Source of the DNA: JBKBIP01 sp046297495
Lineage (GTDB): Bacteria > Planctomycetota > Planctomycetia > Gemmatales > Gemmataceae
Length of the DNA: 64,000 nt
Direction: 5' to 3'
Assembly (NCBI GenBank): GCA_046297495.1
Contig: JBKBIP010000003.1
Coordinates: 1 to 64,000 of the forward strand
In this document: one piece after another, positions 1 through 9,100 of the stretch
Layout: every line of letters begins with the position of its first letter
Numbering within the stretch: the first letter of the stretch is position 1
Position numbers and translations under genes: made by a program
The notes under the pieces: generated by a model
Database searches by the model: none
Told to the model about the DNA's origin: nothing
Seen by the model: only the letters and a program-made list of their open reading frames with translations

Positions 1-64
1 GGAGTAGTGGGAGAGGTTTGGTTGGCCTCCCCCGCTACCTCCCTCCCCCCCCGCCTTCGGGTTC

Positions 65-346
65 TCAATCTTCCTCGTCCGGCAGACCGACGGAGGGTTC
101 GACGAACATGGCTTCGCGGTCCACGCTCATGTCGCCGCGAATTTGGATTTCGCCCCCCGTATCCAGATAAATCTTGTCCAACAAGATTTCCTGAACGACG
201 ATAGCCATTTTGTCGCTGTTACGCGCGTCCACCAAGGGGCGCGCGCCTTGATTCAAAGCCACCATCCGCTTTTGAATGAGGGTCGAGAGCTTGAAGCGCC
301 CGCCGACCTTGTTGACGATTCCTTCTTCTTTCAGATCATCCAGCAT
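65..346 (-). CDS. rpoZ: DNA-directed RNA polymerase omega subunit
   Basis: A 93-residue protein beginning MLDDLKEEG, with the omega-like core ARPLVDARNSDKMAIVVQEI and an acidic C-terminus. Omega is a small subunit that chaperones assembly of RNA polymerase beta-prime. The start at 346 is chosen because AAAGGGGG lies about 6 bases upstream and because a longer in-frame reading would run deep into gmk. It overlaps the gmk 3' end by 11 bases. The order yicC-like, gmk, rpoZ on one strand is the classic bacterial arrangement and supports the call even though omega sequences diverge strongly. Confidence 0.85.
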   Translation of the reverse strand: MLDDLKEEGIVNKVGGRFKLSTLIQKRMVALNQGARPLVDARNSDKMAIVVQEILLDKIYLDTGGEIQIRGDMSVDREAMFVEPSVGLPDEED

Positions 347-917
347 GGTTCCCCCTTTCACTGTGACGCCGCACGATGTCTCGGAAGGCGGCCACCGCCG
401 ATTCCAGGTCATCGTTGATGATTTGATACTGGTAGGTCTCCGCATGGGCCAACTCGCGCTGGGCGGCTGCCACCCGGCGTTCCAGGCTGGCCGGGTCCTC
501 GCTGCCGCGCCCTTCCAGCCGTTGGCGATACGTGTCGATGGACGAAGTTCTCAGGAATACCGTGACGGCATCGGGACATTTCCGACACACTTGCGCCGCC
601 CCTTGCACGTCAATCTCCAACAAAACGGTAATCCCTTGACGCCGATACGGCTCGACCTCGCTGACCGGCGTGCCGTAGTAATGGCCGTACACCTCGGCCC
701 ATTCCAAAAATTCACCGCTTTGGATGGCCTGCTCGAAGCGCGCGCGCGTCCAAAAGTGGTACTGCACGCCATCCTGTTCATCCGCGCGCGGCGCGCGCGT
801 CGTTGCTGACACCGACAAGCGCACCGGCGCCGGCGGCTCCGCCAACAACCGCCGCACCACGGTGGACTTGCCGCAACCACTCGGACCAGAAAGTATGATC
901 AACGCCCCTTGGGACAT
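336..917 (-). CDS. gmk: Guanylate kinase
   Basis: A 193-residue guanylate kinase that phosphorylates GMP to GDP with ATP in the cytoplasm. The P-loop GPSGCGKS is at residues 11-18. It is followed by the GMP-binding stretch SVSATTRAPRADEQDGVQYH and the lid and core motifs typical of the family, including LLEIDVQGA. Length matches the family (about 190-210). It sits between a yicC-like gene 37 bases upstream and rpoZ, which it overlaps, so the three are probably co-transcribed. The Shine-Dalgarno before the ATG is weak, which fits expression through read-through or coupling. Confidence 0.97.
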   Translation of the reverse strand: MSQGALIILSGPSGCGKSTVVRRLLAEPPAPVRLSVSATTRAPRADEQDGVQYHFWTRARFEQAIQSGEFLEWAEVYGHYYGTPVSEVEPYRRQGITVLLEIDVQGAAQVCRKCPDAVTVFLRTSSIDTYRQRLEGRGSEDPASLERRVAAAQRELAHAETYQYQIINDDLESAVAAFRDIVRRHSERGNHAG

Positions 918-954
918 AGTTTTCGGCTTTCAGCGGCCGGCGGTCAGCGGCAAG

Positions 955-1845
955 CTACTCCACGTTCTGCACCAGTTCCCGAATCTTCTCCAGTGCCCCT
1001 TTGATCTCGACCACGTGCCGGGAGATGTCCACGTCGCCGGCCTTGGAGCCGATGGTGTTGGTTTCGCGGACCATCTCTTGGGTCAGAAACTCTAGTTTGC
1101 GGCCGGGGCTTTCCGGCTCGTTCATGGTGTCTCGAAATTGATCGAGATGACTCGCCAAGCGCATCGTTTCCTCGGCGATGTCGCTGCGTTCGGCGAAGAT
1201 GGAGACTTCCTTGATCAAGTCACTCTGGTCGATTTTCACGTCCACTTCGCGGAGCAGATTGCGGACCCGTTCCAGCAAGCGGTCGCGGAACGTGAGCGCC
1301 ACGATGGGCACGCGCTCTTGAATCTTCGCCAGGTGAGCGGCGATGAAGTCGCGGTGCTGCGCCATCTCCAAGGCCATCGCTCGACCTTCCTCCTGGCGCA
1401 TGGCTTGCAATTTGTCCACGGCCTGTCGCAGTACTTTTTCGATGATCGGCCATTCCGATTCCAAGGGGGTCGTCACACCTCCTGGCTCCGGCACCACCCC
1501 CGGCAACATTAGCACTTGACCCAAGATGGCGTCCCCCTGCTGGGGCAAGTTCATGTCTTGAATCACTTGCTGGACTTGCGACAAGTAGCTGCGCAAGGCC
1601 GTCGCGTTGATGTGGAAATCCTGCGGCGCGAACTGGCGTTCGAGCCGGAGATGCACTTGCACCGTGCCGCGCCGAACCTCCCGGCGAATGACCTTCTCAA
1701 ACTCTGGCTCCAGCAAGTTGTACGGCTCGGTGGCGCGGAGCATGACTTTGAGATAACGATTATTCACAGCCCGTAGTTCGATGGCCACGGTCAGCGCGTC
1801 GCTGTGGAATCGCGCTTCCCCGTAGCCGGTCATGCTTAGTAGCAC
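955..1845 (-). CDS. YicC family endoribonuclease-like protein
   Basis: A 296-residue member of the YicC family. It opens LLSMTGYGEARF, matching the family's SMTGFG signature, and its C-terminal DUF1732 region reads KLEFLTQEMVRETNTIGSKA. YicC proteins have been linked to RNA turnover and stationary-phase survival; the exact substrate here is unknown. Start choice: the longest reading begins at a TTG at 1869 with no ribosome site, whereas the GTG at 1845 has AGGAG about 10 bases upstream and gives the family-typical N-terminus. An ATG at 1833 is also possible. First gene of the yicC-gmk-rpoZ run. Confidence 0.9.
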   Translation of the reverse strand: MLLSMTGYGEARFHSDALTVAIELRAVNNRYLKVMLRATEPYNLLEPEFEKVIRREVRRGTVQVHLRLERQFAPQDFHINATALRSYLSQVQQVIQDMNLPQQGDAILGQVLMLPGVVPEPGGVTTPLESEWPIIEKVLRQAVDKLQAMRQEEGRAMALEMAQHRDFIAAHLAKIQERVPIVALTFRDRLLERVRNLLREVDVKIDQSDLIKEVSIFAERSDIAEETMRLASHLDQFRDTMNEPESPGRKLEFLTQEMVRETNTIGSKAGDVDISRHVVEIKGALEKIRELVQNVE

Positions 1846-2046
1846 GCCAACAGTGCTCCTCTTACTCAAAGTTAGACAGTCGGGCTTCCGAGGAAAAACA
1901 CCCGTAGCGGTGGGGTGTTGCCTCCGGACTGCTTCTGACGGATGACGGAAAGCGACTCGGATGAACGGAAAGCATGGCAGGTGAAGCAGAACCAGGAAGA
2001 CCGCCCTCCGGTTCCGCCCGACAGTAGGCGCCGCGCGGGGTCGTCG

Positions 2047-2349
2047 TCATGGAGTCTGGCTAGTGGTGTTCTCCACGCCGAAAGCCCCCTTGCGGGCTTT
2101 GTGTTCGTGTTGCACGACGACGACCTGAATCATGATGAGCAGCATCCAGGCGGCGGCCACGCCGATGGTGATGCGCGTGAAGGTATCCCCCGCCCGCGAC
2201 CCGAAGGCGCTGGAGCCACCCACGCCGCCGAAGGCGCCGGCCAACCCGCCCCCTTTGCCGCGTTGAATCAGCACGATCAAGATCAAGAACAACCCCACCA
2301 CGATCACCAAGGTGTTCAAGGTGGCAGTCCAGAAACTAGCGAGCAGCAC
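2047..2349 (-). CDS. secG: Preprotein translocase subunit SecG
   Basis: A 100-residue membrane protein with two hydrophobic segments (about residues 10-28 and 61-78). They are separated by the glycine-rich loop QRGKGGGLAGAFGG, which is diagnostic of SecG. It is part of the SecYEG inner-membrane channel and stimulates SecA-driven export. The start is a GTG at 2349 preceded by AAAGGAG about 6 bases away. It lies downstream of tpiA on the same strand, a common bacterial pairing, but a 97-bp palindromic repeat now separates the two genes. Confidence 0.93.
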   Translation of the reverse strand: MLLASFWTATLNTLVIVVGLFLILIVLIQRGKGGGLAGAFGGVGGSSAFGSRAGDTFTRITIGVAAAWMLLIMIQVVVVQHEHKARKGAFGVENTTSQTP

Positions 2350-2481
2350 GGCGGCTCCTTTCCTCTATCCATCAAGAGAATGGCGGAAACTTAACCGGCA
2401 TTGTATCGAAGTTGGGCAAGGAAGGAAAGATCACTCCTGCCCATCAGAAGGTGGAGAGGGTGCATCTGGTACTTGGGTTCA

Positions 2482-2578
2482 AAAAAGGGGACGCGACTCG
2501 ATTTCGATGGTTATCAACTTCCACCACGATCAACTCTCCATCAGCAAATACAGCAAATACGAGTCGCGTCCCCTTTTT
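2482..2578. repeat. Palindromic interspersed element, copy A (inverted orientation)
   Basis: A 97-bp element bounded by perfect 19-bp inverted repeats: AAAAAGGGGACGCGACTCG at 2482-2500 and its reverse complement at 2560-2578. The interior matches copies at 3542, 13889 and 30100 when reverse-complemented. This copy alone has a tandem duplication of the 9-base unit TATTTGCTG inside it. It lies between tpiA and secG, 7 bases past the tpiA stop, and could act as a transcription attenuator for secG. Confidence 0.9.
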
Positions 2579-2585
2579 CTTGCTC

Positions 2586-3341
2586 TTACCCCGCCGCCCG
2601 GACAATGGCCAAGAACTGGTCCGCCTTCAAACTGGCGCCGCCGACGAGGGCGCCATCGACATCGGGTTGGCGGAGCAGGTCGGCGGCGTTGTCGGGTTTG
2701 ACGCTGCCGCCATATTGAATGGGAAGAGCTTGAGCCGATTTCTCGCCAAACATTTCGGCAACCCGACGGCGGATGAAAGCGTGCGCGTGTTGGGCCTGGT
2801 CCGGAGTGGCGTTGCGGCCCGTGCCGATGGCCCAGACCGGCTCATAGGCAATCACTAGCCGATCCAGCGTGGCGGTGCCGAGATCGGCCAGACCATCCGT
2901 GACTTGCGTGTAGAGCACGTTTTCCGTGCGGTTCTCATCTCGTTCAATCAGGGTCTCCCCGACGCACAAGATAACATGCAGCCCGGCGGTGAGGGCCAGG
3001 CGGACCTTCTGGTTGATGAAGGCGTCGCTTTCGCCGAGCTTGTGGCGGCGCTCGCTGTGGCCGAGGATGACATACCGGCAGCCGCAATCGAGCAGCATCG
3101 CCGGGCTGACTTCGCCGGTGAAGGCCCCTTCCAGTTCGGGATAGAGGTTCTGCGCTCCCAAAGCGACGGGACTACCCTGAACCACCCCGTTCACGGTCAA
3201 CAGATAGGGGAACGGCGGACAGACAGCCACCCGCACCGGCGGCGCGCTGCCCAAGCCCTGAACCACCGCCTCGGCCAACGCGCGGGCGCCGTCTCGATTG
3301 GTGAACATCTTCCAGTTGCCGGCGATGAACGGTTGGCGCAT
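2586..3341 (-). CDS. tpiA: Triosephosphate isomerase
   Basis: A 251-residue TIM-barrel enzyme interconverting dihydroxyacetone phosphate and glyceraldehyde-3-phosphate in glycolysis and gluconeogenesis. Catalytic residues are all visible: Lys11 in GNWKM, His95 in YVILGHSERR and Glu167 in AYEPVWAIGTG. The phosphate loops GGSVKP (211-216) and ALVGGAS follow. The ATG at 3341 is chosen over an upstream extension because it gives the family's N-terminus and length and has AAGGA about 9 bases upstream. The reading frame stays open upstream only fortuitously. Confidence 0.97.
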   Translation of the reverse strand: MRQPFIAGNWKMFTNRDGARALAEAVVQGLGSAPPVRVAVCPPFPYLLTVNGVVQGSPVALGAQNLYPELEGAFTGEVSPAMLLDCGCRYVILGHSERRHKLGESDAFINQKVRLALTAGLHVILCVGETLIERDENRTENVLYTQVTDGLADLGTATLDRLVIAYEPVWAIGTGRNATPDQAQHAHAFIRRRVAEMFGEKSAQALPIQYGGSVKPDNAADLLRQPDVDGALVGGASLKADQFLAIVRAAG

Positions 3342-3541
3342 GAGAATCGTCCTTCGTTCTGGGTGCTTCGCTCTAGGCCCATTGTGTCTGGGGATGGATG
3401 GGCCCACGCGGCGAGACGGAAGCCAGCGCGAACCGATGATCCCTAACACCACACTGGGGATTATCGTACAGAGAGGCAAGTGAATACGTCCAGCCCCCGT
3501 GACTTCCGCCGACCGCAACCACTGGTCCTCACAACTCGAAG

Positions 3542-3628
3542 AAAAGGGGACGCGACTCGAATTTGCTTGACGGAGAGGGAATCGTGGCGGCATTTGACAA
3601 CCAGCAAAATCGAGTCGCGTCCCCTTTT
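3542..3628. repeat. Palindromic interspersed element, copy B
   Basis: An 87-bp element with 18-bp perfect inverted ends, AAAAGGGGACGCGACTCG at 3542-3559 and its complement at 3611-3628. The interior is collinear with copies C and D (shared words ATTTGC, ATCGTGG, ACAACCA). It sits in the 423-bp intergenic stretch 3342-3764 between tpiA and the end of pabB. The rest of that stretch holds no credible gene. Confidence 0.9.
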
Positions 3629-3764
3629 CTCCTCTGAAAGCGAGGGAAAGGGGGGGGAGTGGAAGAATGAAAGGGAATATGGAAATGTCTCGTTTCTGAC
3701 TCTTTTTTTAGTATACGCATATTCACTGCAACTGGCAAGTGCAAGAGCATCGTCTGTTGGATTC

Positions 3765-5210
3765 TTACTCCCCTTCCTCCAGCGCTCGCAGTAGGCCGCG
3801 GGCTTTGTGCCAGGTTTCCTCGTATTCGCGTTCGGGGTCGGAGTCAGCGACGATGCCGCCGCCGACGGGGAACTGGACCCAGCCGCGGCCGATGGTCAAG
3901 GTGCGGATGAGAATGTTGGTGTCCATGCCGCCGTCGAAGCCGATGTAGCCGAGACAGCCACAGTAGGGGCCGCGCGCGGTGGGTTCCAGCTCGGCGATGA
4001 TCTGCATGGCCCGCACCTTGGGGGCGCCGGTCACGGAGCCGCCGGGAAAGGCCGCCCGCATGAGATCGACCGGCCCCAGCTCCGCCCGCAAACGGCCACG
4101 CACCACCGACACCAGATGATGCACGTACTGATAGGTCTCGACGCGACATACTTCCGGCACTTCGATGGTGCCATATTGACAGACCCGTCCCAGATCATTG
4201 CGCAGCAGATCGACGATCATGACGTTTTCCGCCCGGTCCTTGGCACTGTCGGCCAACTCTTCCTTCAAGCGCTGGTCCTCGTCCGGCGTCGCGCCGCGCG
4301 GTCGGGTGCCTTTGATGGGGCGTGTTTCGATCTCCCGCTGGCGCATCCGCAAGAAGCGCTCCGGGGAGGCGCTGGCGATCAGAAAATCCCCCATGTCGAA
4401 GTAACCGGCGAAGGGGGCGGGATTGCGGGCGCGCAGCCGGCCATAGACGCGCAGCGGATCGAGCGGGCCCGGATACAGCAACCGCTGAGCGAGGTTCACC
4501 TGGAAGCAATCCCCCGCGTGAATGTAGTCGATGGCTCGGCGAATGGTTCGCAGGTAGGTGTCGCGGTCGAAATTGCTGAGCAAGCCTGGCAGTCCCGGCA
4601 CCGGAAAGGCAGGGGGGAGGGCGACGGCAGGGGCCGCGCGGCGCGCGGGTGGCGCGCGCTCTTCCCGTACGCGCTGGCGGACCCAGGCCAACCGCCGGGC
4701 GGCGCGGTCGCGGCGCGCGGCAGCGGCGGCGGGGCGGCCGGTCGAGATGATCCATGCTTGTCGTTTGGCATGATCGAACGCCAACACCCAGTCATACAAA
4801 CCCACCACCAAGTCGGGAACCTGAAATTCATCGCGGCGCGGCCGGGGGAGGCGCTCGAGGTGATGGCACAAGTCATAACCGAACAGCCCCGCCGCTCCTC
4901 CCTGAAACGGCGGTAAGTCGGGCAGCGTCGGCGCCGGCCAACGCGCCAACCGCTCCGCCAGCAGGTGCCACGGGTCGCCGCTGGTGGCGACCGCCTCGGC
5001 TCCGCTCCACCACACCTGCCGACCGCGCGCCCGCAGCACGGCGAACGGGTCGGCGCAAATGAACGAATACCGGCCCCATTCGGCATGGGGCAAGGCACTG
5101 TCGAGAAACAAGGGATAGGGCAGACCGGCCAGATTGTGGAACAGCTCCCAAGGATCGGGGGCAGGGACCAGCTCTTCCACGAGCGGGAGACTATGGCGCG
5201 GAATGGACAT
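3765..5210 (-). CDS. pabB: Aminodeoxychorismate synthase component I (PabB-type chorismate-binding enzyme)
   Basis: About 481 residues. It has an anthranilate-synthase-I N-terminal domain and a C-terminal chorismate-binding domain with signature motifs PIKGTRPRG, AENVMIVDLLRNDLGRV, GSVTGAPK and QFPVGGGIVADSDPEREYEE. The lysine in PIKGT is the residue that distinguishes PabB (4-amino-4-deoxychorismate, folate pathway) from TrpE, where alanine is usual; the assignment rests on that. The amidotransferase partner (PabA) is not nearby. The start is uncertain: the ATG at 5210 gives the expected N-terminus, while an ATG at 5228 and an open frame to 5354 lack ribosome sites. Confidence 0.88.
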   Translation of the reverse strand: MSIPRHSLPLVEELVPAPDPWELFHNLAGLPYPLFLDSALPHAEWGRYSFICADPFAVLRARGRQVWWSGAEAVATSGDPWHLLAERLARWPAPTLPDLPPFQGGAAGLFGYDLCHHLERLPRPRRDEFQVPDLVVGLYDWVLAFDHAKRQAWIISTGRPAAAAARRDRAARRLAWVRQRVREERAPPARRAAPAVALPPAFPVPGLPGLLSNFDRDTYLRTIRRAIDYIHAGDCFQVNLAQRLLYPGPLDPLRVYGRLRARNPAPFAGYFDMGDFLIASASPERFLRMRQREIETRPIKGTRPRGATPDEDQRLKEELADSAKDRAENVMIVDLLRNDLGRVCQYGTIEVPEVCRVETYQYVHHLVSVVRGRLRAELGPVDLMRAAFPGGSVTGAPKVRAMQIIAELEPTARGPYCGCLGYIGFDGGMDTNILIRTLTIGRGWVQFPVGGGIVADSDPEREYEETWHKARGLLRALEEGE

Positions 5211-5350
5211 CACATTACCGAGAGCCATGCGGACCAACGACAAGCTGAGAACCAATGAGCGCGCAGAGGGAACAGCCTCCCGGTAACGCCCTGCATCGGG
5301 GGGGCGGACACCGCGCGCTCGCCGCTGTTGCTTATTGTAGCGAAATCCCC

Positions 5351-5716
5351 TCACGCTTGTTCCAGGATCACTTCCGCGCCGTCGGGAACGGCTCTGAACA
5401 GCGTGGCATCCCCCACGATGCGGCCGATAGGATTGACCGGACTGGCGGCGCGCGGTTGGTCGGAAGTCGAGGCCGGCGTCCGGCCAAAGAAGATGCAGAA
5501 CGCTTGACCGGGCGGCCAGTAACCGGGTTCGCCAACGGCCAGGTCGGCGCGGGCGTCATCGGCTTCCCCCTGGTCTGCGGGAACGCGGAAATAGATTTCC
5601 TCTCCCCAACGATTCCCCCGCGCGCGAATCGGCAGCGCCGCCCAAAGAGCCTGGGCCGTGGCCGAGTCGTTTGACTCCGCAATTGCTGTCAACTGATCCG
5701 TTCGGATGTGAATCAT
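5351..5716 (-). CDS. Cyclophilin-like domain protein (Cyclophil_like/DUF369 family)
   Basis: About 121 residues. The conserved core resembles the small TM1367-like cyclophilin-fold family: AQALWAALP, then RWGEEIYFRVP, then GYWPPGQAFCIFFGRTP, then NPIGRIVGDATLF. These proteins share the cyclophilin barrel but have no proven prolyl isomerase activity; function here is unknown. Several in-frame ATGs lie at the 5' end (5734, 5731, 5725, 5716). I prefer 5716 because homologues begin close to this point. It is 140 bases upstream of pabB on the same strand, so co-transcription is possible but not certain. Confidence 0.75.
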   Translation of the reverse strand: MIHIRTDQLTAIAESNDSATAQALWAALPIRARGNRWGEEIYFRVPADQGEADDARADLAVGEPGYWPPGQAFCIFFGRTPASTSDQPRAASPVNPIGRIVGDATLFRAVPDGAEVILEQA

Positions 5717-6105
5717 TCGCGTCATCGACATCATCCGCGCCCATCTATGCTCTGGATACCAAGAAAAGAGGAAATTCGAGTAAAATTTTTCCATTATGCC
5801 GAAAAATTAACTTGCAATCACCATCATCAATTCTGCATACTTACTTAATCTTGATGCAAAAACATCCGCATCGGCTAAGAATTGCTCTCCGAGATTAAAG
5901 CATCGCCAATCACGAAAAAGTGATTTTTGGGATTGTTCGCCATCACGCCTTCCAGCGTGAATGAGATAAATCCTCTCCAGCACGGTTCAGCATTGGTTCC
6001 TGTCCTGACGTGTTGTGTCTCTCGGCTCGAGCATCCTCATCCCCTCATGCGGTTGGCCTGGCTGCATCCCTGTTTGTACTTTCTTCTACACGAGGTAAAG
6101 GCACC
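5717..6105. other. AT-rich divergent intergenic region
   Basis: 389 bases between two divergent genes, clearly more AT-rich than its flanks. No coding potential was found. Two small hairpins are visible near 5909-5926 (AATCAC/GTGATT) and 5943-5960 (TCACGC/GCGTGA). They could belong to the leader of the large secreted-protein gene, but there is no further support. Confidence 0.4.
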
Positions 6106-9100
6106 ATGAATTTCTCCTGGCTGGGTCGCCTGCTCCCGAATCGGTCCCGTTCCCCTAAACGTGCCCGTTCCGACCGTTCCCGTCCTCACTATCGCCGGCT
6201 CGAATTGGAAACTCTGGAAGCACGCATCGCTCCCGCCACGCGCATCTGGACTGGCGGGGCCGGCGATGGCATGTGGACGACGCCGACGAACTGGAACGGC
6301 GCCGTTGCTCCCGCGGCGGGGGACGATCTGATCTTCCCCGCTGGCGCCCTCTTTTTGACCACCACTAACAACTTCGCCAGCGGCACCGCTTTCCGCTCGA
6401 TCACGTTCACGGGCTTCAACTATGTGATCAACGGCAATCCCCTTTTTATATCCAACGGCATCACGTCGGCCCAGTCGGCAAACAACACCACGAATACCAT
6501 TAACGTGGCCCTGTTGTTCACTGGCTCGCAAACGTTTCAAACCGTGCTACCAGGCACGAACCTGACATTGAACGGCGCCCTCGATTTGGGAACGCATACC
6601 TTGACCTTGGATGGGGCGGGCCGGATCAACTTGCAAGGGGTCATCTCCGGGAGCGCCGCCACCGCCATCGTCAAGAACGGCATTGGTACGACCTTCATCA
6701 ATCAGAACAACACCTACACCGGCACGGTGTTCATCAACAATGGAATCTTGGTCGGACAAAATCAGGCTTTGGGCAGCCCCACGTCCGGCACCATCGTGGC
6801 CGATGGCGCGTCCTTGGGTACCAACGGCACCCTCACTTTGGAACCCGTCACGGTGACCGGCTCCGGTTTTGGGGGGGAAGGGGCCTTCGGCGTCTTCCCG
6901 GGATTCGCCGGCGGCACGTTCAGCGGCAACTTGACCATGTTCGGGGATACCGTGATCAACGTGATCGGCGGTCAAACCCTGGCCATCACCGGCACGGTCA
7001 GCGGCACCGCTAATTTAGTCATGCAAGGTCTGGGCACGTTGAATTTCGCCAACGCCATGCCCTATTCGGGAACTACGACCATCAACGGCGGCCAACTGCA
7101 ATTGTCCGGCAACCTGGGGGCGGTGACCAGCACCCCCTCGATCGCCGTCAACTTGGGCGGAGCGCTGTTCATTGATAACGTCACCGGCACCACCAATCCG
7201 CCCCCCAATCGCATTCCCGACACCGCCAGCATCATCCTCAACGACGGCAGCCGGTTGCGCTACGAGCGGACAAACGCCGCCGGCCTGAATCAGGATGAAA
7301 CCGTCGGCGACATCATCATCGGGCGGGGTGTGAACACGATTCAGATCGTTCCCAGCGTCACGACTTCCGGCACGTCGATCTTGACAGCCAATAGCTTGAC
7401 TCGTACCGGCCCTGGAGCGTATCTGAACGTGGTGTCCAATGCGGGCGTCAATCTGGGGACGATGGGGGCTTTGACCAATCTCTTTCTCCTCAACAATGCC
7501 CCCGACCTATTCGGCCCCAGCAGCTCCACGAAAATCGTACCGTGGATCACCGTGACCAATAGTGGCAACGGCAACATGTTCCACGCCACCTATGATGGCC
7601 CGAACGGCTTGCGCGTCTTGGGAGCCGTTTACACGGCCGTGACCAATACCGCCGGACTGAGCGCCGCAGATGATGATGTGAATCTGCGCATCAATCCTGG
7701 CGCCGCTACCACCCTCGCACTGGACCGCGACCGCACGTTCAATTCCTTGTTGATCCAAGCTCCCAATGCGGCCGGCGGCAATGTCATTTTGGACTTGGCT
7801 GGTTTCACACTAACCATTCGTTCCCGCGAGGAAGTCTCACCGGGAGTGTTCGTCAATGGACCAGGTACGATCGTGACCAACTCGGGGGGGAATAATACCG
7901 CCGTCACGATCCAGAACGGCACATTGCGCTTCGAGCACGATGACGTCGATGATGAGCTGGACGAAATCGTCGAGGGCATCATCACCTTCAACACTGTCGC
8001 GGGGGGAACCGGCATCACCAACCTGAACAACGTCGTGATCGACAGGGCGTTGTTCCTCACGCTGCAATCCCCGCTGAACAATGGCGGCGTGCTGCGTTTC
8101 ACGGGGGGGGACGCGAACACCTATAACGGCAGTACCTTGGTCAACAACGGCCGGCTGGAGCTGCAAAAAGGGGCGGGCGTGGATGCGATCCCGGGCGGCA
8201 CCAATTTGTTCATCGGCAGCAACGGCGCCAATTTCTCCGGCAGCAACGGCAACTCGGCCACCGTGCGTTTGAACACCAACGACAATCAGATAGCAGCCAC
8301 CGTCAACGTGATCATTTCCAACACGGGGCAGCTGGACCTGTCCACCGGCAACCGCAGCGACACGGTCAACAACGTCACGGTGACTTCGGGTTATTTCCAA
8401 CCGGCTGCCAGCTTGGGACACATCTCGACTGGCACCGGAACGCTGTCGTTCCTCGGTGATTTCAATGTCACCCGTGCCGATATCCATCTACCAGTGAACC
8501 AGCGGGTCAATTCTTTTTCTCAGTTCGCGCCGGCGCTGGTGACGGGCATCCTGAACCTGGGTTCGACCAGCAAGAATTTTGACGTGATTGACGGCCCCGC
8601 CGTGTATGACGTGGAGCTGCGGAGCAGCGTCCTCGGCAGTGGCACCGCCGGCATCAACAAGCGGTTGGGGGGGGCCATGATTCTCTCCAATGCCAACATC
8701 AACGCTTACAACTTCCCCGGCGTCATCACCGTCAATGGCGGCATCTTGGACTTGGGAAGCGTCATTCCTAATACCTTGACCGTCATGAACATCGCCAACA
8801 ACGTCAATTTGCTCAATGGCGCCTTGCAAGGGGGTTTAAACACGATTTTCACCAGCGTGCTCGACGTCACACCGGCTTTTGGCACGGTCTTGCGTCCAGG
8901 GCAAGTGGCGGGACCGGACGGTCTGACCCGGACTCCGTTCGGCTTTCCCACCACGACGCGCGGCATCCTGCGCATCGGGGCCGCCAACCTCAGCAATGCC
9001 ACGGTGGAAATCGAGGTAGCCAACGTCATCACTGCTGGGACCGACTACGATCAGCTCCAAGCGACGGGGAGCGTCACCTTGGGGGGCGTCTCCACGTTGG

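Noticed and set aside
3542..3628. Palindromic element copy B considered as a simple terminator
   Set aside because: Its arms are long and shared with three other copies including one inside a coding 3' end, so it is a dispersed repeat first; a termination role is secondary and untested.
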